This document shows positions 51,451 through 60,045 of a stretch of 64,000 bases of DNA, piece by piece (the first letter of the stretch is position 1; every line of letters begins with the position of its first letter). The stretch covers positions 1 through 64,000 of the forward strand of contig NZ_BBMP01000005.1 in NCBI RefSeq assembly GCF_000755245.1, read 5' to 3'. Under the pieces are notes generated by a model. It was not told the origin of the DNA and did not search any database. It was given only the letters and a program-made list of their open reading frames with translations. The stretch comes from Halococcus sediminicola (GTDB lineage: Archaea; Halobacteriota; Halobacteria; Halobacteriales; Halococcaceae). Made by a program: the position numbers and the translations under genes.

Positions 51451-52147
51451 AGACTAGTGTTTGGACTGTTGGAACATAGTTGTTTGGCATGTTTGTTACT
51501 ATCGATAATATTGTCGGCCCAGAAATGCGGGTGATAAGTTACACTCTGCTGGCATCGTGACGAGGTGCTCCTCGAGATCGTGCGTCTAGCACGTCGCCAG
51601 CTCACCTGGACTACAGTGCTCGCACAGCTGCAACGGGCCTTCGAGGTGGCCGAGTTCGACGCGAACCGCATGAGTCGGGCGGGACCGAAGATCACGCTGG
51701 AAACCGGTGTGGAACGCCAGCGACGCTGCGAGCGCGTCGACGACGAATGGCTCTCGACACCCATGCCTTTCCCTTCGATACGTTCAATTTCTCCGATGCG
51801 AAACAACGAACGGCGACTTGCTGCATACAGCCTCTCTATCTCGCACGCTGATCTCAGTCAGTCACGAGTCTGGTACGTTAGAAAGTATGAACACCACTGT
51901 GAATCCCTATAGCGTTTAGGAGGAATATTGATCGATCTACCTCATAAACCCAATATGTCTATTGAACGGTCTCGGCGGGCGACTGTTACATTCAACTCTG
52001 TCGATACTGTCGTGGGCTCAGAAACGGCTGGCTTTCTGTTGTGATCAGCTAGTGTTACTGAGCAGTGGAAATCGAACGACGCGAGAACGACTGGCTCGTG
52101 GCAATATCCTGGAGCGAGCGCGCCGATATCTACGCCGTCGACGAGCA
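51451..52147. other. Non-coding/decayed region
   Basis: About 700 bp. A frame at 51565-51760 (LLEIVRLARRQLTWTTVLAQ) is helical but basic and unlike neighbours; it may be a decayed gene. A dispersed element lies at 51822-51912. Confidence 0.4.
51822..51912 (+). repeat. Dispersed palindrome element, copy L
   Basis: TGCATACAGCCTCTCTATC, then TCGCAC, then about 60 bp and AATCCCTATAG at 51902-51912. The left arm is poorly kept. Confidence 0.55.
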
Positions 52148-52425
52148 CCCCTCCGAGAGAGCGTTTGGTGCGGTCGCCGATTGGGCTGCCGTCGATGTAC
52201 GAACTCGAGCAATTGAACCCGAGCATCAGCGATGCTACAGTCTACAAGCACATCCAAAAACTGATCGATGTTGGTATCATCGAAGAGGCGACACTTCCCA
52301 GTGGTGAACATCGGCAAGGATATCCCTGAAAGTTCTACACCATGAGTGATGCAGGATGGGAGTTCCTCGACGAACACAGCCTGCTGAAGTCTGGGGAGAC
52401 GCTCCAACGCATTCGTCGGTCTCAC
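52148..52425 (+). pseudogene. Winged-helix regulator, truncated with internal stop
   Basis: Translation in one frame gives GLPSMYELEQLNPSISDATV, YKHIQKLIDVGIIEEATL, SGEHRQGYP, a TGA stop, then KFYTMSDAGWEFLDEHSLLK. This aligns closely with the intact regulator at 13387 (LPSMRELAYVN, KFYGVSDEGWAFLDRHGLL). The N-terminus is missing, and after LQRIRR the DNA jumps into a MATE transporter fragment. Confidence 0.75.
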
Positions 52426-52828
52426 TGTGTTAGGTATTCTCGTCTTCTTGGCCGCGAGACCAATCGCGTCGGTATTCACAACCGACCCGGCAGTCGCGGA
52501 TGCAGGGGCGGCATTTCCCAGGTACTCTGTCCCAACCTTCGGGTTCATCGGCGTCATGCGCGCCTACACCGGAAGATTCCGCGGGGCTGGCAAGACATTC
52601 ATCGCCGCTGTCATCTCAGTCGTGACGCTGGGCGTCGTTCGGTTGCCGGTCGCGTGGACCGGCGCGGACGCACTCGGGTCCGTCGATCTCTGGCTCTCGT
52701 TCGCTGTCTCGAACGTCGTGGGTGGCGTCATTGCGTATCTCTGGTTCAAGCGCGGCGCGTGGCGAGAAACGGACCTTGCCGACCGAAACGGGCACGTTGA
52801 ATCGCCAGCGAGTGCGACAGACGACTAG
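52424..52828 (+). pseudogene. C-terminal fragment of a MATE family efflux transporter
   Basis: About 134 codons read LTVLGILVFLAARPIASVF, FIGVMRAYTGRFRGAGKTF, then VVTLGVVRLPVAWTG and AVSNVVGGVIAYLWFKRG, the last third of a NorM/DinF-type MATE protein. The first eight or so membrane helices are absent. The fragment begins exactly where the winged-helix relic ends, so the two were joined by deletion. Confidence 0.75.
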
Positions 52829-52845
52829 AGATAACCACGTTCAGC

Positions 52846-52888
52846 GTGCGAGAAACGCGCGTGCTAAATTGCTGAGGGGTTTCTATAG
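52846..52888 (+). repeat. Dispersed palindrome element, copy N (short)
   Basis: GTGCGAGAAACGCGCGTGC followed by TTTCTATAG at 52880-52888. Central part deleted. Confidence 0.4.
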
Positions 52889-52908
52889 ATTGTGAAATCC
52901 AAATCACC

Positions 52909-52936
52909 CTGTCAGTAAGCACTTGACCGCTCACAG
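52909..52936 (+). repeat. CTGTCAG hairpin, copy 2
   Basis: CTGTCAG and CTCACAG (one mismatch) enclose TAAGCACTTGACCG. It is similar to 49144-49171 and just left of the hairpin-rich relic. Confidence 0.4.
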
Positions 52937-52973
52937 GGATAGTTATCGGTAAGTGTTCGACAGCCGCCAAAAT

Positions 52974-53408
52974 CCACGACTTTAGTCGTGGGATACGGCG
53001 GCGTAAGTGGCCTTCCGAATGTAGATTCGGAAGGCTTAGGGGCGCGAGGCACCTCGTTAGAGGTGTCGAGCCGAATGGTAGCACCCTTCGGCGACGGCGG
53101 TCCACAAACTGGCAGTTGACTCGGTGTTTGCCACGGCGACGCGTTCCGCGTCGCCGAGACCAAACAAGTAAGCCCGTGGACAAACGGACCGACGCAAAAC
53201 AACGCGCTACGCCTGAATCGCCGCTGAAACAGCGCGTCGATAGGGTTAACGGGGGCGTGGCACTCCCACCAGTTCGTCGGACTGAGAAACCGCCAAAGAA
53301 CCAACGAACCCGCCTTTGTGGGGCGGTGGGAAGCCCACGACTTCAGTCGTGGGAGGATGTCACCAGTTCATGCTTACCCTGCTATCCTTGAGAATTCTCA
53401 TAGAGTCA
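52974..53408 (+). mobile_element. Hairpin-rich IS200/IS605-type relic
   Basis: Five strong hairpins occur in 380 bp: 52974-52991 (CCACGACT / AGTCGTGG), 53011-53034 (CCTTCCGAAT / ATTCGGAAGG), 53050-53065 (CACCTC / GAGGTG), 53135-53155 (GGCGACGCG / CGCGTCGCC) and 53334-53353 (CCCACGACT / AGTCGTGGG). First and last share the ACGACT / AGTCGT arms, as subterminal hairpins of IS200/IS605-type elements do. The tail GAATTCTCATAGAGTCAGT (53391-53409) matches the ends of the 70-bp repeats at 10935 and 17330. No transposase or TnpB frame remains, so it may be a MITE or a guide-RNA-bearing end. Confidence 0.6.
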
Positions 53409-53467
53409 GTGCAGTGATGGAAATACAGTCACCATATCGTTATCTTTGACCATTCCGTTCGTCCGAT

Positions 53468-54088
53468 ATGGAACGTGTCCAACAATATAGATCGCAAAAT
53501 AACACCAATCGTTTAACGGCTTTCAGTGACGGCGTCTTCGCGATTGCGATCACACTGCTAGTCTTGAATATTGAAGTACCGGCGATGGGGTCCAGTAACA
53601 TTGCGAGTGTCGTGTTTGCCGAGTGGCCAGATATCCTGACATACATTATCAGCTTTCTCGTGATCGGAATCTATTGGATCAGTCATCACCGTATCTTTCA
53701 ACAGATCGAACGTCAAGACGATCGATTACTTTGGTTCAATCTGTTGTTTTTGCTCTGTGTCGCGTTTATACCGTTTCCTACTTCACTACTTGGAGACGCT
53801 ATCACCACTGTCACTGTTTCGTTATACGCAGCTACCCTAGTGGTAACTAGCATTATCTCTACCGGACTGTGGTGGTATGCCTCCGAGGTGGCTAGCCTAG
53901 TGTGTGACAATATTACTCCGGTGCAGGCACGTAATCATACTGTTCATATGCTCGCACCAGCAGTTGTATTCGCGTTCTCGATCCTGATTGCGTGGGTCAC
54001 TCCGGAAGGAGCGATGTACTTCTGGATAATACTTGCTATCGTTGATCCAATAATAGATCGGTATTTAGGAACCCAAGACCAAATGTGA
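53468..54088 (+). CDS. TMEM175-type (DUF1211) potassium channel family protein
   Basis: A 206-residue six-helix membrane protein. The family signature RLTAFSDGVFAIAITLLVL (FSD motif at residues 19-21) opens the first helix. Later segments are YIISFLVIGIYWISHHRIF, FNLLFLLCVAFIPFPTSLL and FAFSILIAWVTPEGAMYFW. Prokaryotic TMEM175 channels are tetramers that conduct K+ with hydrophobic pore residues in the first helix instead of a GYG filter. Intact. The DNA is AT-richer than neighbours, suggesting separate origin. Confidence 0.9.
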   Translation: MERVQQYRSQNNTNRLTAFSDGVFAIAITLLVLNIEVPAMGSSNIASVVFAEWPDILTYIISFLVIGIYWISHHRIFQQIERQDDRLLWFNLLFLLCVAFIPFPTSLLGDAITTVTVSLYAATLVVTSIISTGLWWYASEVASLVCDNITPVQARNHTVHMLAPAVVFAFSILIAWVTPEGAMYFWIILAIVDPIIDRYLGTQDQM

Positions 54089-54141
54089 CATAAATAACTA
54101 AAACCGATGTCAAATTCTCGATGACCCGCACTATCTAGTTG

Positions 54142-55301
54142 GGGTAGCTTGAGGAGTGGGCAGGTCGTGGCGAGAACTGATCAGAACGTCGCCTGTCGGT
54201 GATTTCGACGTCGATAGCTTTGTTGTAGCGCTAGCTGACAGCGTTTTCAGCCGTCTTCGCCGGCGTTTCCGTGAAACTTCCCGTATTCTGGGAGAGGAAG
54301 CTGATCAGCACGTACAGAAACCGCATCGCCGGATTCTGTGTCGTCGTCATCGCAATACTTCGTTCGGATAAACGATAGGTTAATTCGATCCTGAAGCGTC
54401 GGCTGTAGTACTTCCAAGTCTGGCGAGGTGTCGCGATGAGCGGTGCGTCGACGGCGTAGCCGTGACATGCTGCACCTTCCTCGTCATATTTTCCTTGCTG
54501 GTACGTACAGTCGATGTAAACCAGGAGATCGACGGTCCAGGTGTGATCGTCGATCTCACCTTGAAGGTCGTGGTCGATCACGCGGCTCCAGCCTTCACTC
54601 AGTTCGGCCTGGGTCGCTTTAACTCCACTTCACGATCGGCATGACGAAAGCGTAGTTGTGGGCGACGAGCAGCGTCAGACAGTACGTATCGTAGAACTCG
54701 CGGTCAAGATAGACGACCTTGGTTTCGAGAGCAAGGCCGTCGAGCACGCCGAGCAGTTCCGCGAGGATCGAACTGGCGGTGTCGCCATCGGTGAGACTGC
54801 GCACCGCCAGCGTGTAGCGTTTGTTGCGTACGCGGGCGTAGAGTGTGCCGTATCCGTGGAACGTGGTTGTGCCAGCTTTGGCAAGTAACTCGTAGAGTTC
54901 TTCCTTGGAGTCGTACTCCTCGCCGTAGTACGGTCGTAGGTGGAGGTCGTCTCGACCTCCACCGGCCGATCCAGGAGGAGTTAAAAAATGTCTTGCTGGA
55001 TGAGTGTCTTGCTGACTCGTTCGAGCTTTTCGAGCTCAAACTTCGTCCGGAGGTGGTGGAGGATCGTATTGCCGTAGAGTGAGTCCTCTGAAATCTCGCA
55101 GAGGTAACTGACTGAGTCCTCGTCGACTGTTGCGCCGACGAAGACGTCCCAGATGTCTTCGGAGTCGGTATCGGCGTTTTCGCCGAGGCCGATATCGATC
55201 TCCTCGCCGAGAGTGTTAACGTGAAAGCTAAGGACTTGGCCCTCTGTGAGTTCACTGGCTGCTTGGTTGGCCTCCATCAATCTGCCAAGCAGTCCCTTCA
55301 C
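54142..55301 (-). pseudogene. ISH3-family transposase, multiple frameshifts
   Basis: The start (EGQVLSFHVNTLGEEIDIGL, VSYLCEISEDSLYGNTILHH, LRTKFELEKLERVSKTL), middle (DLHLRPYYGEEYDSK, YTLAV, VVYLDREFYDTYCLTLLVAH) and end (VIDHDLQGEIDDHTWTVDLL, VYIDCTYQQGKYDEE, RLSERSIAMTTTQNP) of an ISH3-type transposase are all present but in three frames. Breaks lie near 54981 (a run of T), near 54615 and near 54285. The element is dead. Its flanks do not show clear inverted repeats. Confidence 0.85.
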
Positions 55302-55470
55302 CTAACCAGCTTTGTGAGGTACTGAGAATACATTGGTCAGAGGATTATCAGTCATCGCCAGCCGATCTCTCAACCCCTATAAGCGCGTCTCTCGGCATTT
55401 TTCATCCACCCCAACCTTCTGTCCATACTCGCTATTTTCGATGCATTCGTAGTATGATCGCCCTGTTCCA

Positions 55471-56508
55471 TTACTGAACTCGCTGAGTGAGAACGAACAA
55501 CAGCAGCGCCAATAATAGTGATCCGAGAAGCGACTCGATACCGGCAATTGCCCGCGCAACTGCCCCAATCGGTTGTATGTCGCCGTAGCTGAGAGTGGCA
55601 AATGTGACAACACTGAAGTAGAAGCCTTGGTAGAACACGCTCATCAGTTGGCCTGGTGTAGCCGCGAGAATATCTATGATCGGCTGTTCGAATGCATAGG
55701 TCCCCGAAGCTGTGCGCAATCCACCAGTCAGCGGATATAAAAATCCAGAACAACCCATTACCACAGCCGAACTCGTGACTACCCGTGTAGGGCTGGTCCC
55801 GTAGCGCATCACCCAGCGTGAGCCTTCGAGTTTGAGCGCACGGAGGTACTCACCACGCGCCCACGCGGCCCGCCGTCGAGCGTTCTTCTCGCCCAGATAA
55901 CACGCTCGTGCACGGCCTGGCAGCGCGTCCTGTTTGAACAGACGGCGTAGCTCTCGGTAGGTCCAACTCGCCGCTTCAAGGGTTGCGGCCCGTGTCTCAC
56001 GGTCGTCGGCATCGTTGACGAGATCTTCATAGACCACCTGATCGCCAAAGTTACTGGCACGGTTGAGACGGACGTCAGTAAACCCGGTACGGTAGAGCTT
56101 CGCCCTGTTGAGATTCGCATCGCGGAGATCGGCGTTCTCGAACGTCGCACCCTCCACATCAGCCCTGTCGAAGCGTGTCCGCCGGGCATCGACTCGGTCA
56201 AACGTTGCCCGGCGAAGATCCGTGCCGGAAAGATCCGCTCCACGGAGGGTTGCGCCGGTAAAATCTGCACCGACGAGGCTCCGCTCACGCAGCCACGAGG
56301 TATCTGCCAGATCGGCTCCACGAAAATCAGCGCCGTCAAGACGGTCACCGGGTTCCGGATGATCATCGAACGCTTCGACAGTTTTCGGGGTATTATCGTG
56401 CCAGAAACAGTCTTCACCACTCTCGTTGACTGGGCGCCAACAGCATGCCTTCCCCCGGTCAGCGAGCGGTTCCACGTCCTCGACATAGCCACATCGTGTC
56501 TCGGACAT
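55471..56508 (-). CDS. Pentapeptide-repeat protein fused to a two-helix K+ channel-type pore
   Basis: A 345-residue protein. A Cys/Trp-rich N-terminus (CGYVEDVEPLADRGKACCWR) leads into pentapeptide repeats about 58-155 (LDGADFRGADLADTSWL, GADFTGATLRGADLSGTDLR, ANLNRAKLYRTGF). A helical linker follows, then TM1 near 245-262, a pore loop with VVTFATLSYGDIQP (selectivity-filter-like TLSYGD) and TM2 (GIESLLGSLLLALLLFVLT). This is an Ion_trans_2 channel gated or scaffolded by a beta-helix. The filter has SYGD instead of GYGD, so ion selectivity is uncertain. ATG 56508 or 56511 starts. Confidence 0.85.
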   Translation of the reverse strand: MSETRCGYVEDVEPLADRGKACCWRPVNESGEDCFWHDNTPKTVEAFDDHPEPGDRLDGADFRGADLADTSWLRERSLVGADFTGATLRGADLSGTDLRRATFDRVDARRTRFDRADVEGATFENADLRDANLNRAKLYRTGFTDVRLNRASNFGDQVVYEDLVNDADDRETRAATLEAASWTYRELRRLFKQDALPGRARACYLGEKNARRRAAWARGEYLRALKLEGSRWVMRYGTSPTRVVTSSAVVMGCSGFLYPLTGGLRTASGTYAFEQPIIDILAATPGQLMSVFYQGFYFSVVTFATLSYGDIQPIGAVARAIAGIESLLGSLLLALLLFVLTQRVQ

Positions 56509-56699
56509 CATTTGGAACAGAGCGGAGAGCCATTATAGGTCTTTTAGCCGGAGAATAACTGTGAAATACAGTAATCAATATAGTGCCGCCTGAAGTGAGA
56601 GCACAACAACTGATCTTTGTATTCGTTGATCGCCCGACTGCGCTGCGAACAGTCCCCATCTGCGTGCATCACTCGGACTAATTTGCGGACGGATTCTCT

Positions 56700-57161
56700 A
56701 CGATCGCCAGAATGCACGCGCAAAGATCACGAGCACGGGCACGATCTTACGAGGGTGACAAACCGTCCGTGTTCACGCTCGTTGACCGCGGCAGTGGGAA
56801 ACGGTACGTGGTCCCCGCGAAATCGGCGAACGAGTCGACGGTTCGGCTCCTTCTCGCGACCCGCGAGAAGGAGCCACTCACGGTCTACACGGACGGATTC
56901 CGAGCGTATGACCCGCTGGATGACGACGAGCGGTTTCACCGCGAATCGGTCATCCATGCGGACAACGAGTATGTCGATGGTGAAGCTCACGTAAACACCT
57001 GCGAGAGCCACGGGTCGCTGGTGCGACCGTGGCTCTCGCTCCGTCGAGGCGTTTCGAAGGACAAGCTCACGCACTATCTGAGAGCGTTTCAGCTACGACG
57101 CAGAATCTACCGCAAACCTGGTTTAGAAGCGTTGAGGCACATTCTTCGAAAAGTGCTTTGA
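56700..57161 (+). pseudogene. IS1595-family (ISXO2-like) transposase, N-terminus missing
   Basis: The frame reads SYEGDKPSVFTLVDRGSGKR, YVVPAKSANESTVRLLL, LTVYTDGFRAYDPLDDDERF and HVNTCESHGSLVRPWLSLRR, then GVSKDKLTHYLRAFQLRRRI, the C-terminal catalytic domain of ISXO2-like transposases. The zinc-ribbon and N-terminal half are gone. The element's right end appears at 57208-57238. Confidence 0.82.
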
Positions 57162-57207
57162 CTCACCAACAATGTGCTTCACAAGAGCGTTGCTGGATAC
57201 TTGAGAA

Positions 57208-57238
57208 GAACTCCGAAAATCAGTGCTAATCCCTAGAG
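57208..57238 (+). repeat. Right end of the IS1595-type remnant
   Basis: GAACTCCGAAAATCAGTGC continuing TAATCCCTAGAG. It matches, inverted, the distal end of the dispersed element at 14507-14538 with about five differences in 31 bases. Confidence 0.65.
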
Positions 57239-57445
57239 CGAAACGATACCAGTATATTCCTAATAATGTGAGACACTCGCGAGAGACGAATACTCTCCGC
57301 CGTTTAATCGCACTCGAAACAAAAAGACAGAGATGAAACTGCGTGACACGAGACGATGTCATCGAACAGGGCCAAGAGTATTGTTGGAACCGATTATAGT
57401 TTGAATCCACTTAGAAGTATGAAATGATGAATCAATTAGCCGAGT

Positions 57446-57940
57446 TCAAGAGTTATCGTATTTCTCACTGAGAGACTCCTCCTCTGTTTCGTCGACTTCG
57501 TCGGTCTTGTAATCACCACCTTTTATATTGATCTCGTCTTCTTCTGCTTCGCTTTCGATGTCTTCGGGCGCATGGCCGCTCATGTCGACAATGTCCCGCT
57601 CTTCGTCTGGCTCTGTTGTCTCGTCCATTTCTTCATTATCCGTCGTGTTATCAGCAAGAGCATCTTCGACGGTAGCAACTCGTTCATCGGCATCTCGATC
57701 ACGATTTCGTTCGTGATCGATCTCCAGTTTCGTATTCACTCTGTCTGCTTCGATAGCTTGGTGGGCAGCCTGCACAGCAGCGAAAAGCTCGCTAATATCA
57801 CTTGCTTCAATGGTCGTCCCTAACGGGTTGATTTTGTACTCTACATCGTAGTTGTCGAGCGTTCTGATGGCTGTGGCGATCTCTTCAGTTGAACCCTCGT
57901 CTCGGACAGGCATGGTACTGAGCGTTGCAACGATTGACAT
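57446..57940 (-). CDS. Thiamine-binding (DUF77/MTH1187-type) protein with acidic tail
   Basis: A 164-residue protein. Residues 1-85 are the thiamine_BP fold (SIVATLSTMPVRDEGSTEEI, LDNYDVEYKINPLGTTIEAS, VQAAHQAIEADRVNTKLEID). Family members bind thiamine or act as small ligand-binding dimers. The last 80 residues are very acidic and low-complexity (DNTTDNEEMDETTEPDEERD), which is not part of the family and may add solubility or a partner contact. No transporter gene is next to it. Confidence 0.82.
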   Translation of the reverse strand: MSIVATLSTMPVRDEGSTEEIATAIRTLDNYDVEYKINPLGTTIEASDISELFAAVQAAHQAIEADRVNTKLEIDHERNRDRDADERVATVEDALADNTTDNEEMDETTEPDEERDIVDMSGHAPEDIESEAEEDEINIKGGDYKTDEVDETEEESLSEKYDNS

Positions 57941-58111
57941 GGGTGGGAGATAACGGGTGCAGCAGTCTTAGTCGTTGACTTTGCACTCGTAAGCGCTCTC
58001 AATGTGCGCCGAGCTATTACGCAACAGACTCCGGAAGAAAATTCTAATAGAAAGCTGTTGTCGGAATCATGCAAGCCAAACTACTATCAGAAAACGTCGC
58101 TTAGAAGTGGT

Positions 58112-58354
58112 ATGCGCACGGACTTCACTCAAGAGGATGAGGGAAAACCAGTTCATGATGAGGTGTACGAACACATTGGAAAGATTGTAAAAGTGGAAGA
58201 TGGCACTGGATACGTAGATTTAGATCCCAGCGTTGGCGGAGAAGTCAAATCTGCGCTCGGCTTCAGTAACCCCAGAGAGGATGTGTATCCTATTCATGAT
58301 GAAATGGTGCAGTCAACAGCCGGAGAAGTAGTCCGCCTGCGTGGCGACCTCTAA
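58112..58354 (+). CDS. Small PRC-barrel-like protein
   Basis: An 80-residue protein from ATG 58112 (MRTDFTQEDEGKPVHDEVYE). It continues with strands VHDEVYEHIGKIVKVEDGTG and YVDLDPSVGGEVKSALGF, then a last stretch PIHDEMVQSTAGEVVRLRGD. This is the pattern of small PRC-barrel proteins of haloarchaea. The in-frame extension to 58004 is unlike the family. Confidence 0.65.
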   Translation: MRTDFTQEDEGKPVHDEVYEHIGKIVKVEDGTGYVDLDPSVGGEVKSALGFSNPREDVYPIHDEMVQSTAGEVVRLRGDL

Positions 58355-58421
58355 TGTGTTATCCTAATAGAAAACAGTCAGGCTCTCAACTTAGTCCACA
58401 GCTTCGACCAGGAATTGATTG

Positions 58422-59801
58422 TCAAACATTTCTCTTAGAGGACATGTAGAGAGAGAGAACACTATCTATACTGGCCTCGGAGCCGACGGAACCTTCAGAT
58501 GTCGGTCTGAAGCGTGCTGTTACGTTAGATTCTGGAGTTGCTTCTGGTTTCCCGGTAGACTGAAATTGAACGTGGATGGTTACGTTCCGGTTGGTCGCGT
58601 CCGCGATTCGGTCGGTTAGTCGATCCGGTAACTCAGGATAGAATCCGTTCGGTGGCTGTGTAACAGCCACGGTGACGTTTGGCGATCCGTGGAGCCAGAG
58701 CGGCCCACCGTACTGGTAGCGAAGCGAGACGAGACTGAGATTCGTATATGCTGGTTCATTGAGCGTGTCTGCGGTCTCCTGAGCGACAGTGCGTTGGAAC
58801 GTCGTCTGTTCGATGACCGTGTAGCCGGCGACAGCAGCCCCGAGAACGATCACTGCAACGGTTACTACGGCTGCTCGCGAGAGATCCCGGTCGGTCAACA
58901 GTGCTGCATCGAGATCCTGCGAGCGATACAGTACGTGAAGGGTCGCGTACATTCCGATATCAACCGCTGCCATGGTTCCGATTAGGAGGCCCGCGCTTCC
59001 AATCGCAACGCGCGGTGCACCGTAGGCAGTCCCGATACCGGCAGCAGCGGCAGCAGGCACAAGCGCGGCAGCAATCAATACCCCGATGAGGGATTTCGTT
59101 CCTTTCGTGGTCAGCCCTACTGCAGCAGCGATGCCAGCAGCGAACCCAACAAGCACCGACAGAGGGGTCGGTGCCATGCGGAGACCGATCAACTCGATTG
59201 AACTGATGGCAACTGGTGCGGGGACCAATCCACTGATTTGGAGACCTAGAGCCGTCACGAATGCACCGACGATGGCTGCAACGACCCCAAGGGCCTGCAT
59301 GCGAATACTATCGGCAAACATCACGCGGTCGCCAACAATCGCGCCTACTGCAGCGGTGAGTACCGGCCCGACCAGCGGCGCGATTACCATCGACCCGACC
59401 ACAATTGCTGGCGAATCAACCAACAAACCGATTGCAGCAATCGCAGCGCTCAGAAAGACCATCATGCCAAACGAACGCGGATCCGAACTGAAATCGCGAG
59501 CTTTCGACCGGAGTTCGGGCAGTCGAAGCGGATCGTAGTCGTTTGCATAGTGATCCTGTAGCTCCTCCATGTGCGGGGTCGTCGTATTGATGGCGTTGAG
59601 TACGACGATATAATCATCATCGAGACCCGCTTCTCGGGTCGCATCGAGCACTTCACCGAGGGCGTCTGTAGGAACCGGAGCTTCGACAATCGATTCGTCG
59701 TCTTCGGTTGGAACAGTGACGAAATCGATGTCTCGCTCGTTGAGCGCGTCGAAAACTGCTTCTCGATTTTCTTCTGCAACACGCAATCGGATAGTGTTCA
59801 T
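58422..59801 (-). CDS. DUF389 (TIGR00341) family membrane protein
   Basis: A 459-residue protein. An ACT-like N-terminal domain (MNTIRLRVAEENREAVFDAL, through DDDYIVVLNAINT) precedes the DUF389 membrane region with eight or so helices (SFGMMVFLSAAIAAIGLLVD, AIVVGSMVIAPLVGPVLTAA, ALGVVAAIVGAFVTALGL and more). A C-terminal extracellular domain rich in N-x-T sites (NVTVAVTQPPNGF, NVTIHVQ) ends near the last helix. Function unknown; the family is common in haloarchaea, where the SP.IVVGSMVIAP motif is conserved. Confidence 0.9.
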   Translation of the reverse strand: MNTIRLRVAEENREAVFDALNERDIDFVTVPTEDDESIVEAPVPTDALGEVLDATREAGLDDDYIVVLNAINTTTPHMEELQDHYANDYDPLRLPELRSKARDFSSDPRSFGMMVFLSAAIAAIGLLVDSPAIVVGSMVIAPLVGPVLTAAVGAIVGDRVMFADSIRMQALGVVAAIVGAFVTALGLQISGLVPAPVAISSIELIGLRMAPTPLSVLVGFAAGIAAAVGLTTKGTKSLIGVLIAAALVPAAAAAGIGTAYGAPRVAIGSAGLLIGTMAAVDIGMYATLHVLYRSQDLDAALLTDRDLSRAAVVTVAVIVLGAAVAGYTVIEQTTFQRTVAQETADTLNEPAYTNLSLVSLRYQYGGPLWLHGSPNVTVAVTQPPNGFYPELPDRLTDRIADATNRNVTIHVQFQSTGKPEATPESNVTARFRPTSEGSVGSEASIDSVLSLYMSSKRNV

Positions 59802-60045
59802 GTGAGCTCAGCAGGCCGAGTCATCATCGATGACTTTCGGATCAGAAATACTGGCTGTATCGGTGGTAGCACTGAGGAATTCGGTTTCGTGCATAATTGG
59901 GTTATTGGTACTCTCACATCGCTTAGTGAATCATCAGTATCGCCGCTTGATTCAGTATTCGGCTTTAAACAGCAGGCTCCCACTCACCGAGCAACGGAGC
60001 AATTTCTAATAGTATTCGAGCAGGGTTGCTCGCTCTATTTGTAAT

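Noticed and set aside
8747-52888. A CRISPR array made of the palindromic repeats
   Set aside because: Copies are kilobases apart, in both orientations, without spacer-repeat periodicity and without cas genes.
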